The notes below the pieces were generated by a model. It did no database searches. It worked only from the letters and a program-made list of their open reading frames with translations, and was not told the DNA's origin. A stretch of DNA of 64,000 nucleotides from VRUE01 sp963812335 (GTDB lineage Bacteria > Actinomycetota > Thermoleophilia > Solirubrobacterales > 70-9), in the NCBI GenBank assembly GCA_963812335.1, contig CAWEUU010000003.1, positions 1-64,000 of the forward strand, written 5' to 3'. This document shows, in pieces, positions 16,134-23,913 of the stretch. The translations under genes were made by a program, and so were the position numbers. Numbering within the stretch: the stretch's first letter is position 1; each line of letters opens with the position of its first letter.

Positions 16134-18440
16134 GTGCGGATCGCCCTTGTCTCGCCATATTCCTGGAGCTATCAGGGAGGCGTGAACAGGCACGTCGAGG
16201 CCCTTGCCGAGGAGTTCCTCGGCCGCGGCCACCACGTGCGCCTGCTCGCCCCCTACGACCCTCCCGACCGGCTCAGCCGGGCGCTGCACCGCGCGCCCGC
16301 TGAGGCGCGCGAGCTGCCCGACCATCTGGTGCCGCTGGGCCGCACGGCGGGCTTCCCCGCCAACGGCGCGGTCTCCAATCTCGCTCCCTTCCCGGCCGGC
16401 GGTGTCCTCGCCCCGCGCCGTGAGCTGCGCCGTGACGACTTCGACGTGATTCACATCCACGAGCCGATCGTGCCGCTGGTCGGCTGGAATGCGGCGCTTG
16501 GCGCGACCGCGCCCGCGGTCGGCACCTTCCACTCCTACTCGACCAAGCCGCTGCCCAATCACATCGCCTCGGGGTTTGGGGCGCGGCGCGTCTTCAACCG
16601 GCTTTCAGCGCGGATCGCCGTTTCCGAGGCGGCCGCATGGACCGGCCGGCGCTGGTTCGGCGGTCGCTACGAGATCGTCCCAAACGGCGTCGACGTCGAT
16701 GCGGTGCCGCACGGCCCCAAGCCTGCGAGCGACGAGTTGCGCCTGGTGTTCGTCGGGCGCCCAGAGGAGCGCAAGGGCTTGCCGGTCCTGCTGAGCGCCT
16801 TCGAAGCGCTGATCGAGCACGTGCCCAGCCGCCTCACCGTGATCGGCGCCGAGCGTGAGGACGTTCTGCGCTATCTGGCGGATCCGGACGCGATGAGTTC
16901 GATCGACGTGCGCGGGCGGGTCTCCGAAGCGCACCTCTGGGAGGCCCTGCACGAGGCGGATCTGCTCTGTGCCCCCTCGCTCTCCGGCGAGAGCTTCGGC
17001 ATGGTCCTGACCGAGGCCTTCGCCGCGGGCACGCCGGCGATCGCCTCCGCCATCGCCGGCTACAGCGATGTGGTCACAGATGGGCTCGACGGGGTCCTCG
17101 TGCCGCCAGGCGACCCCCAGCGCCTGGCCGAAGAGCTGCTGCGCGCCCACCACGAGCCCGAGCGGCTGGCGGCGATGGGGACAGCGGCGCGCGAGAGCGC
17201 TCAGCGCTACGCCTGGCCGCACGTCGCCGACCGGGTCGAACGCGTGTATGAGCGCGCGATCGAAGCGCCGGTGCCGCAGGGAGCGGGCGGGCGCGCCGCG
17301 CACTGGATCGGCGTGCGCTCGGCCGGCGGCGAGCCGCCCAGCCCGCCACGGCGGCTCGAGTCGCTCGATCCGCCGCTGGCGCAGAACGGCAGCCGCAAGC
17401 GACGTGTCGCCCGTCGCATCGGGCTCGGCGTCGCCGGCGTGCTCGGCGTCGGCCTCACCGCCCTCGCCGCGCAGAAGATCGGCGTCGACAATGTCGTTGC
17501 CAGCATCGTCCGCTCCGATTTCACCTGGGTGCTGGTCGCCTGCGCCCTGATGGCGCTCTCGCTCTTCTTCCGCGCCGCCTCCTGGTACGGGATCGTGCGC
17601 GCGGCGCTGCCCAACCGGCCGCTGCGCCGCCGTGACGTCACCTCGGCGACGATGATCGGCGTGCTGATGTCGGCGACGTTGCCGGCCCGGCTCGGCGAGC
17701 CCGCCAGGGCGATGACTCTGGCGCGGCGGATCGGCCGCATGCGCGAGACCTTCCCGGTACTGCTGGGCACGCTGGTCTCGCAGACGATGCTCAACATCGT
17801 CGCCCTCGCCCTGCTCGGCGCGATTATCGTCTCCAGCACCGACCTCTTCCATTCCAGCACCGAGAAGCTGTTCGTCTTCAGCCTCGTGCCCCTGGGGCTG
17901 CTGCTCGTGGTGCTGGTCGCACCCACCTTGATGCGCCGTAACGGCAACGGCCGGTTCGCTCGGATCGGCGCCGCGATGCACCGTGCCCTGCTGCAGGTGC
18001 GGGCCGGCCTCGCGGTGTTCCGCCAGCCGCGCTACGGCGCGGTGTCGGCCGCCGCGCAGTTCGGGGCCTGGGCGATTCAGCTGGCGGCCTGCGCGGCGCT
18101 GCTGGCGGCGCTCGGCCTGCCGGGCGGGATCGGTGCAGCTGCGGCCGTGCTCTTCGCCGTCAACGTCACCGCGGTCGTGCCGGCCACGCCGTCCAACATC
18201 GGCGTCTTCCAGCTCGCCGTGATCAGCGTCCTGCACACCGGCTGGGGGATCGGCACGGCAGATGCCCTCGCCTACGGCGTCATTCTGCAGGCGGTCGAGA
18301 TCGCCACCGCGGTCGCACTCGGCCTGCCGGCACTGGTGCGCGAGGGCCTGACCTGGAGCGACCTGCGCGTCCAGGCGCTCTCCTCGGCGCCGGTGCGGCT
18401 CGATCCGCGCGGCTCGAGCCAGTCCAGTCGCGTCGGCTGA
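16134..18440 (+). CDS. GT4 glycosyltransferase fused to a lysylphosphatidylglycerol-synthase-type membrane domain
   Basis: A 768-aa two-domain protein. Residues 1-~375 are a GT-B fold GT4 glycosyltransferase of the PimA/PimB kind: RIALVSPYSWSYQGGVNRHV, donor-site LVFVGRPEERKGL, and the E-x7-E region SGESFGMVLTEAFAAG. A polar linker (~375-425) leads to ~340 residues with 6-8 membrane helices. Its RAASWYGIVRAALP, ARLGEPARAMTLARR and VPATPSNIGVFQ match the PF03706 (UPF0104/flippase-like) domain. The fusion suggests a sugar is added to a lipid at the membrane and the product moved or used by the same protein. The acceptor is unknown. Confidence 0.9.
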   Translation: MRIALVSPYSWSYQGGVNRHVEALAEEFLGRGHHVRLLAPYDPPDRLSRALHRAPAEARELPDHLVPLGRTAGFPANGAVSNLAPFPAGGVLAPRRELRRDDFDVIHIHEPIVPLVGWNAALGATAPAVGTFHSYSTKPLPNHIASGFGARRVFNRLSARIAVSEAAAWTGRRWFGGRYEIVPNGVDVDAVPHGPKPASDELRLVFVGRPEERKGLPVLLSAFEALIEHVPSRLTVIGAEREDVLRYLADPDAMSSIDVRGRVSEAHLWEALHEADLLCAPSLSGESFGMVLTEAFAAGTPAIASAIAGYSDVVTDGLDGVLVPPGDPQRLAEELLRAHHEPERLAAMGTAARESAQRYAWPHVADRVERVYERAIEAPVPQGAGGRAAHWIGVRSAGGEPPSPPRRLESLDPPLAQNGSRKRRVARRIGLGVAGVLGVGLTALAAQKIGVDNVVASIVRSDFTWVLVACALMALSLFFRAASWYGIVRAALPNRPLRRRDVTSATMIGVLMSATLPARLGEPARAMTLARRIGRMRETFPVLLGTLVSQTMLNIVALALLGAIIVSSTDLFHSSTEKLFVFSLVPLGLLLVVLVAPTLMRRNGNGRFARIGAAMHRALLQVRAGLAVFRQPRYGAVSAAAQFGAWAIQLAACAALLAALGLPGGIGAAAAVLFAVNVTAVVPATPSNIGVFQLAVISVLHTGWGIGTADALAYGVILQAVEIATAVALGLPALVREGLTWSDLRVQALSSAPVRLDPRGSSQSSRVG

Positions 18441-18443
18441 GCC

Positions 18444-19658
18444 TCAGTCCTCGGAGCTGCGCGGGACCTTGCCGCCTCCGGCGCCCGGTTCCTGAGCCGG
18501 CCCGCGCGGGGAGGCAATGCCGAGTACGCGCATCGCCTTGAGGCCGAGGCCCAGCTTCTCGCGGCCCTCGGTGGCGGAGACGTCGTGGCCGCAGAGCTCG
18601 CGCACGCGCTCGAGCCGGTAGCGGATCGTGTGGCGGTGGGTGAAGAGTTGTTTCGCCGTGGCGGCGACGTTGCCGTCATTGTCCAGGTAGGCCTCGACCG
18701 TGGCGACCAGCTCGGTCTCGTACTGGTCGTCGTAGGTGGAGAGAGGGGCGATCGTCTCCGCGTAGAAGCGCTCCAGCTCGCCGGGGTCGTCGCTCATCGC
18801 CGGCAGCAGCAGGCGGTAGGCGCCGGTGTCCTCGAAGGCGAGCAGCGGCCTGTCCTCGGCTTCGCCGACGTTGACCGCGAGCCGAGCCTCGCTGCCGGCG
18901 CGGTAGAGGTCGACCGGATCGGTGAGGTGGCGGCTGGCGCCGATTGTCAGGTGGAAGCCGGCCAGTGCGTCCTCGAGCTCGCGGGCGAGCCCGGTGGCGG
19001 CGCGTTGCAGGCGCTCGTCGTCGGGAGCGGGGACGATCACGGCGATCTCGGTCGCGCCCTCGCCCTCCTCGGCCGCGGCCAGCGCGCCGGGCGCCAGCGA
19101 GCGCAGCGCCCGCATCGCCAGGGTCAGCACCCGCGCGCGCCACTCGCCGGTCTGGGCGGCGCGCGGCGCGGCCCGCAAGACGATCGCCCCGGCGCCCTGC
19201 TCGAGTTCGGCGCCGAGCTCGTGCGCGCGGGCGAGGATGTCGCCGCGGTCGGTCACCTTGCGTGCGAACACGGCGGCGACGAAGACGCCGGCGACCTCCT
19301 CGCTTTGCCAGTCCGGCGCCCGCGAGCGCTCCAGCTCAAGCGCCAGCAGGGTCGTCACCATGCGTGCGATCGCCGGGTCGGGCGCGGCCTTGGCGCGGTA
19401 GCGCAGCTCGCCGACGGCGCTGTCGGCCACGCGCAGCTCCACGGTCGTCACTCGCTCGCCGCCGGCAAGCAGCTTCGCCTCCTGGTCGGGTGAGGCGCCG
19501 GCCACCGCCAACACCGCCCCCGAGCGCTCGATCAGCGCGACGCTGGCGTCGAGCACCCGCGCCGCCGCCCGCGCCACGGCGGGCAGCCCGGCCCCGGACT
19601 CGACCGCCTCTGAGAGCGCGTCGAGAGTCCCCTCCTCTTTAGCCGAGGATTTCGGCAA
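18444..19658 (-). CDS. PucR/CdaR-type transcriptional regulator
   Basis: A regulator of about 400 aa. It has an N-terminal GAF-like region (~1-110), a central GGDEF-like PucR domain (~130-300, IGASRHLTDPVDLYRAGSEA) and a C-terminal PucR HTH (VEAYLDNDGNVAATAKQLFTHRHTIRYRLERV). The start is uncertain: an open frame reaches 19727, but that overlaps the next gene by ~90 bp. I give TTG 19658; a strong AGGAGGGG lies a little downstream without a clear start codon. Such regulators control catabolic genes in response to purine-like or sugar-acid ligands. No target is evident nearby. Confidence 0.85.
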   Translation of the reverse strand: MPKSSAKEEGTLDALSEAVESGAGLPAVARAAARVLDASVALIERSGAVLAVAGASPDQEAKLLAGGERVTTVELRVADSAVGELRYRAKAAPDPAIARMVTTLLALELERSRAPDWQSEEVAGVFVAAVFARKVTDRGDILARAHELGAELEQGAGAIVLRAAPRAAQTGEWRARVLTLAMRALRSLAPGALAAAEEGEGATEIAVIVPAPDDERLQRAATGLARELEDALAGFHLTIGASRHLTDPVDLYRAGSEARLAVNVGEAEDRPLLAFEDTGAYRLLLPAMSDDPGELERFYAETIAPLSTYDDQYETELVATVEAYLDNDGNVAATAKQLFTHRHTIRYRLERVRELCGHDVSATEGREKLGLGLKAMRVLGIASPRGPAQEPGAGGGKVPRSSED

Positions 19659-19899
19659 TGTCGTTGTAGTAGTAGACGATCGCGAGGCCGGCGACGACAC
19701 CGGTGAGGACGAGGGCGACGAGGACAATGACCGAGAGGAAGCCGGCGGCGGCCTTTTCCCAGATGCGGCCGAAGGAGCTGATCGCGGGGACGAAGATCAG
19801 GGCGACGAAGGCGACCAGGCTGATCAGGCCGGCGACGCCGAAGAGGACGTACTCATTTTCGATCTTCTGCAGGGCGAGCGGCAGCAGCACGCTGCCCAT
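19639..19899 (-). CDS. Small two-to-three-TM membrane protein
   Basis: An 86-aa hydrophobic protein with membrane segments at ~15-40 and ~50-80 separated by SSFGRIWEKA. The ATG start lies inside the 3' end of the DedA-PAP2 gene (47-bp overlap), so the two are probably translated from one message. The family is not recognised. Confidence 0.7.
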   Translation of the reverse strand: MGSVLLPLALQKIENEYVLFGVAGLISLVAFVALIFVPAISSFGRIWEKAAAGFLSVIVLVALVLTGVVAGLAIVYYYNDIAEILG

Positions 19900-21403
19900 T
19901 CTGGCGCACGGACCCGTCCGAAGCGCGCATCCCGCCGATAGTCGAGGCGACGAGCGCCACCGCGGCGCAGAGCGAGAAGGCGGCGGCGCCCAGCGCCCAG
20001 CCGGCGTAGACGTCGCTCATGTAGTGGACGCCGAGGTATATGCGCGAGAGGCCGACGAGAGCGGCGATTGCGATCCCCGCCGAGACGACGACGGCGCCGC
20101 GGGCCATCCCCGGCCGCAGGCGAATCACGACGGTCACCGCTAGCCAGACGTAGAAGGTCGAGTAGGCGGCGTGGCCGCTGGGGAAGGAGGAGCCCGAGGC
20201 GCCGACCAGGCCGCCTTCGGGCCGGGGGCGGTCGACCGCGTCCTTGAGCTCATGCACGCCGAGGTAGACGATCGCCAGGCCGGCGATCAGGACCCCCAGC
20301 TCGGCCCAGCGCCGCCGCGCGGCGAGCGCCGCCGCGCAGACCGCGGCCAACGAGTAGACCAGCGCGCCGGCACCGAGCCCGGTGACGAGCTTGGCGACGT
20401 CGACCAGCCAGCCGGTGCGCAGAGCTTCGACGACGTCGATCGCGGTCTGGTCGCCCGGCGTCGGCCCGGCGTCGCCGCTGACGATCGCCGTGTAGCCGAT
20501 CGTGACGAAGGCGCCGACCGCGAAGACCGCCATCAGCGAGGTGAACTCGAGCCCGAACGTCCCCCCCGGCGTCAGCCGCTCCCAGAGGAAGCGCAGCTGC
20601 GGCTGGAACCGCCGCGCGAGCACGACGGGCCAGCGCGTCGCCGCGCGGTCTTCCATCCACGCCACCGCTTCGCGCCGGTTCTCGGCGACCCGCAGGTGCC
20701 GGTAGAGCGCCACCGCGCCAACGACGACGACGATCAGCGCGGCGAGCAGGAAGGCGCCGCGGCCGGCGTACTGGGCGGCGGTCTCGATGCTGCGCGAGAA
20801 GAAGTAGCCGAGCAGGATCACCGACGTGTTGAGCAGTCCGGTGCCGAGGATGCTGTAGGGGACGAAGGCGCGGTAGCGCATCCCCGAGCTGCCGGCGACG
20901 AACGGGGCGAGGGCGCGGACCAGGCCGATGAAGCGGCCGATGAAGATCGTCTTGCCGCCGTGGCGGGAGAAGTAGTCCTCGACCTGCTCGAAGCGCGCTT
21001 CGGTGATGCCGACGCGGGGCCCGTGGCGGATGATGAAGCCGCGGCCGAGGCGGCGGCCGATGAAGAAACTGGTCGTGTCGCCCAGCCAGGCCGCGAACCA
21101 GGCGATCGCGATCAGGATGTAGACGTCGATCGCCCCCTGGCCGGCGACGGCTCCGCCGACGATCAGCATCGTCTCGCCGGGGACGACGAGGCCGACGAAG
21201 GCGCCGGTCTCGATGAAGGCGAAGATGCCGACGAGCAGGTAGGTCCAGGCGCCGAGCGCGTTGGAGGCGTCCTCGAGGGCGTTCTGCAGGGCGTCGTGGG
21301 GGACCGACCGGCTGACCGCGTAGACGCCGGCCGCGATCGCGGCAGAGATCGCGAGGAGCAGCAGGCGGCGCCGGCGCCGGTCTTCGGGAAGCTGCAGCCT
21401 CAC
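19853..21403 (-). CDS. DedA-family membrane protein fused to PAP2 phosphatase
   Basis: A 516-aa fusion. Residues ~20-215 form a DedA/SNARE-associated domain (FIETGAFVGLVVPGETMLIVGG, GRFIGLVRALAPFVAGSSGM), now associated with undecaprenyl-phosphate or lipid flipping. Residues ~270-490 form a PAP2 lipid phosphatase with all three motifs: KDAVDRPRP, SFPSGHA and SRIYLGVHYMSDV. Together they suggest dephosphorylation of undecaprenyl pyrophosphate (or another lipid phosphate) coupled to its recycling across the membrane. GTG 21403 is chosen, 11 bp after ispE, which supports an isoprenoid-carrier link. Confidence 0.92.
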   Translation of the reverse strand: MRLQLPEDRRRRRLLLLAISAAIAAGVYAVSRSVPHDALQNALEDASNALGAWTYLLVGIFAFIETGAFVGLVVPGETMLIVGGAVAGQGAIDVYILIAIAWFAAWLGDTTSFFIGRRLGRGFIIRHGPRVGITEARFEQVEDYFSRHGGKTIFIGRFIGLVRALAPFVAGSSGMRYRAFVPYSILGTGLLNTSVILLGYFFSRSIETAAQYAGRGAFLLAALIVVVVGAVALYRHLRVAENRREAVAWMEDRAATRWPVVLARRFQPQLRFLWERLTPGGTFGLEFTSLMAVFAVGAFVTIGYTAIVSGDAGPTPGDQTAIDVVEALRTGWLVDVAKLVTGLGAGALVYSLAAVCAAALAARRRWAELGVLIAGLAIVYLGVHELKDAVDRPRPEGGLVGASGSSFPSGHAAYSTFYVWLAVTVVIRLRPGMARGAVVVSAGIAIAALVGLSRIYLGVHYMSDVYAGWALGAAAFSLCAAVALVASTIGGMRASDGSVRQNGQRAAAARPAEDRK

Positions 21404-21414
21404 CGGGCGCAGTC

Positions 21415-22278
21415 TTACGGGAAGCGGCCTGCCGCGCAGACGATCGCGTCGTCGCGGCCGATTTCTGCCGCTGCGGACTTCGACCTTGCCAGGGAGGGGA
21501 AAACTCCCACAGCGGTCGGCCCGGAGCCCGACATGAAGACGAGCGGGGCGCCGGTGGCGTGCAGCGCGTCGAGCGCCTCGCCGATTTCGGGACGCAGCGA
21601 GCACGCCGCCGGCTCGAGGTCGTTGGCGAGCAGCTCGGCGTAGTCCAGCGGCGAGGCGCCGCTGCTGGCGGCCTCGCGCAGATCCGTCGCGAGCCGGTCA
21701 AGCTCCGCGTCGCTGCGGCCGAGCCCGAGCCGGTCGGCCTCGGCGAAGACCTCGGCAGTGCCGAGCCCTCCGCCCCCCGGCAACAGCACGACCGCGTGCG
21801 GCTCGGGATCCGGCAGCCGCTCGACCCGCTCGCCGGCGCCGCGAACCAGGGCCAGGGACGGGGCGAGCTGTGAGGGCACGTCGGCGCCGAGTCGTGCCGC
21901 GAGCGCCGGCAGGTCGGGCGCTGGCGCCTTTTTGCCGCTATCGGGGAAAGAGGAGCCAGGCACAGCCAGCCGCAGCACCGCGGCTGCGTCGGCACTGCCG
22001 CCGCCGAGCCCGGCGGCCACCGGGATCCGCTTCTCGATCTCGACCCGCAGCGGCGGCGCCTCCCAGCCGCGCTCCCGCAGCTCCGTCAGCGCCCGCGCCG
22101 CCAGGTTCTCGCCCTCGACGCCCGCGCAGAGGACCGCGTCGCGCTCCGCCTCCCCGACCTCGATCTCGTCGGCAAGCGCGAGCGGCTCGAACAGCGAGCA
22201 GAGCTCGTGCAGCCCGTCCTCGCGGCGCGAGCCGAGAAAGAGGCAGAGGTTGAGCTTGGCGGGGGCCTGGACGTGCAC
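21415..22278 (-). CDS. ispE: 4-diphosphocytidyl-2-C-methyl-D-erythritol kinase (IspE)
   Basis: A 287-aa GHMP kinase of the non-mevalonate isoprenoid pathway, phosphorylating CDP-methylerythritol. It shows APAKLNLCLFLGSRREDGLHEL, the ATP loop PVAAGLGGGSADAAAVLR and the C-terminal FMSGSGPTAVGVF. A loop after the ATP motif (PGSSFPDSGKK) is unusual; it is encoded by an imperfect palindrome at about 21927-21958. GTG start. It follows rsmA by 10 bp in the common tatD-rsmA-ispE order. Confidence 0.95.
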   Translation of the reverse strand: MHVQAPAKLNLCLFLGSRREDGLHELCSLFEPLALADEIEVGEAERDAVLCAGVEGENLAARALTELRERGWEAPPLRVEIEKRIPVAAGLGGGSADAAAVLRLAVPGSSFPDSGKKAPAPDLPALAARLGADVPSQLAPSLALVRGAGERVERLPDPEPHAVVLLPGGGGLGTAEVFAEADRLGLGRSDAELDRLATDLREAASSGASPLDYAELLANDLEPAACSLRPEIGEALDALHATGAPLVFMSGSGPTAVGVFPSLARSKSAAAEIGRDDAIVCAAGRFP

Positions 22279-22288
22279 TGGGTCGGGC

Positions 22289-23110
22289 CTATCCCGATAG
22301 GCCCTTCGTCAGCGCGCGGAAATCGTCGGGGGAGAGTTGCTCCGCACGGGCGTCCTCGGGCAAGCCGAGCTTACGCAGCGCCGCGCGCGCCGCCTCCAGC
22401 AAGGAGCCGGGGGGCGCGTCCCCCCACGAACCGGGCTTTGCGTGCTCGAGCGAGCGGGCGAGGGTTTTGCGTCGGTGGGCGAAGGCCGCGCGCACGAGGT
22501 CGCGGGTGTTCTCGTCGGCGCCGGGACCGATTCGGTAGAGGCCGATTACCGCCGACTCGACCTGCGGCCGCGGCCGGAACACCGCCGGGTTGACCGCGCG
22601 CAGGACCTTCGTCTCGCAGGCGAGCTGGACCAGCACGCTGGGCGCACCGTACGTTCGGCTGCAGGGTTGGGCGCTGAGCCGGTCGGCGATCTCGCGCTGG
22701 ATCATCACCGTCCAGCGCTGTACCTCCGGAAGCTCGTAGATCGTGCGGATCAGCAGCGGCGTGGCGATCGAGTAGGGCAGGTTGGAGACGACCGCGGTCG
22801 GCGTCGGCTCAAAGGTCGCCAGGTCAAGCTTGAGCGCGTCCCCCCAGTGCAGCTCGACGTTCGGCAGCGCCGCGATCCGCTCCAGGGCCGGCTCCAGCTT
22901 GCGATCGAGCTCGATCGTGTACACGTGCCCGGCGGCCGCGGCGAGGCGCTCGGTCAGCGGCCCTTCGCCGGCACCGACCTCGAGCACGACGTCGTCCGGC
23001 CTCAGCTTGGCGTCGCGGACAATGGCGTCGAGCAGGTTGGTGTCGGCGAGGAAGTTCTGCCCCAGCTTTACCGGCGTCACGTCGCTACCAGCCGAAGAGG
23101 GCGCGGGCAT
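22289..23110 (-). CDS. rsmA: 16S rRNA dimethyladenosine transferase (RsmA/KsgA)
   Basis: A 273-aa SAM-dependent enzyme that dimethylates two adjacent adenines in the 3' hairpin of 16S rRNA during 30S maturation. Motifs: LGQNFL, LEVGAGEGPLTERLA (SAM), TIELDRKLEPAL, and the catalytic NLPYSIATPLL; then HRRKTLARSLE. A Gly/Pro-rich insertion (KPGSWGDAPPGSL) lies near residue 225. Its start overlaps the end of tatD by 26 bp. Confidence 0.95.
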   Translation of the reverse strand: MPAPSSAGSDVTPVKLGQNFLADTNLLDAIVRDAKLRPDDVVLEVGAGEGPLTERLAAAAGHVYTIELDRKLEPALERIAALPNVELHWGDALKLDLATFEPTPTAVVSNLPYSIATPLLIRTIYELPEVQRWTVMIQREIADRLSAQPCSRTYGAPSVLVQLACETKVLRAVNPAVFRPRPQVESAVIGLYRIGPGADENTRDLVRAAFAHRRKTLARSLEHAKPGSWGDAPPGSLLEAARAALRKLGLPEDARAEQLSPDDFRALTKGLSG

Positions 23111-23852
23111 TGGCCTCGACGATCCCCTCCAGCTCCTCGTAGGAGATCCCCCGCGCGGCGGCGACGGTGCGCGCCGTGTCGACCACGTAGGCCGGTTCGT
23201 TGGGCTTGCCGCGCATGGTCTGAGGCGCCAGAAAGGGCGCGTCGGTCTCGACCAGGAGCAGCTCGGAGGGAAGCTGGGCGGCGGCCTCGCGCAGCTCCAC
23301 AGAGCCGGGGTAGGTCGTGTGGCCGGCGAACGAGCAGTACCAGCCGCGCTCGGCGGCGTCGGCTGCGCGCCAGGGTGCGGAGAAGCAGTGCAGGATCACC
23401 GGCGTCTCGCCCGCCTCGGCGTCGAGCAGATCGAAGATCTCGTCGATCGCCGCTGTCTCGCCGTTCTTGTCGCGGCCGTGGATCACGATCGGCAGTCCGT
23501 GCTCGCGGGCGATCGCCACCTGCGCCGCGAAGGCGCGCCGCTGCTCGGCCGGGCTCGCCGTCTCGCGGTAGTAATCGATCCCCGTCTCGCCGATCGCCCG
23601 CACCTTGTGATGAGCTGCCAGCTTCGCGATCCGTTCCGTTTCGGCGTCGTCGTATCCGCTCGCCTCGGTCGGGTGGCGGCCGACCGCGGCGAAAACCGCC
23701 TCATGGCGCTCTGCGCCCCCGATCGCGGTCTCGTTCTGCTCGCCGCCGAGGCCGACGTTGAGCATGCGGTTGACGCCCGCCGAGAGCGCGTCGGTGACCA
23801 GCTCCTCCTCGTCGCGGTCACAGAGGAACAAATGCGTGTGAGAGTCGACCAT
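23085..23852 (-). CDS. TatD family metal-dependent hydrolase
   Basis: A 255-aa TIM-barrel DNase/hydrolase: MVDSHTHLFL (first metal His pair), AIGETGIDYYRE, LPIVIHGRDKNGETA, VILHCFSA, LLVETDAPFLAP and the final PAYVVDTAR. TatD proteins act as 3'-5' exonucleases or in D-Tyr-tRNA/DNA repair contexts. ATG 23852 is chosen; an in-frame GTG at 23873 is the alternative. It is the first gene of tatD-rsmA-ispE and divergent from metH. Confidence 0.94.
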   Translation of the reverse strand: MVDSHTHLFLCDRDEEELVTDALSAGVNRMLNVGLGGEQNETAIGGAERHEAVFAAVGRHPTEASGYDDAETERIAKLAAHHKVRAIGETGIDYYRETASPAEQRRAFAAQVAIAREHGLPIVIHGRDKNGETAAIDEIFDLLDAEAGETPVILHCFSAPWRAADAAERGWYCSFAGHTTYPGSVELREAAAQLPSELLLVETDAPFLAPQTMRGKPNEPAYVVDTARTVAAARGISYEELEGIVEANARALFGW

Positions 23853-23898
23853 TCCGGCGCCCAGACTACCCACCGCCGTAACAAAATTCGTGTCTCGA

Positions 23899-23904
23899 TA
23901 GCCT
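23899..23904 (+). promoter_or_regulatory. -10-like TAGCCT before metH
   Basis: TAGCCT ends 9 nt before the metH ATG; there is no SD sequence. No cobalamin or SAM riboswitch fits in the short gap to tatD. Confidence 0.4.
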
Positions 23905-23913
23905 CTTTTTCAT

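Noticed and set aside
23853..23913. Cobalamin riboswitch upstream of metH
   Set aside because: The gap to tatD is only about 60 bp and has no B12-box-like sequence or fold; far too short for this riboswitch class.
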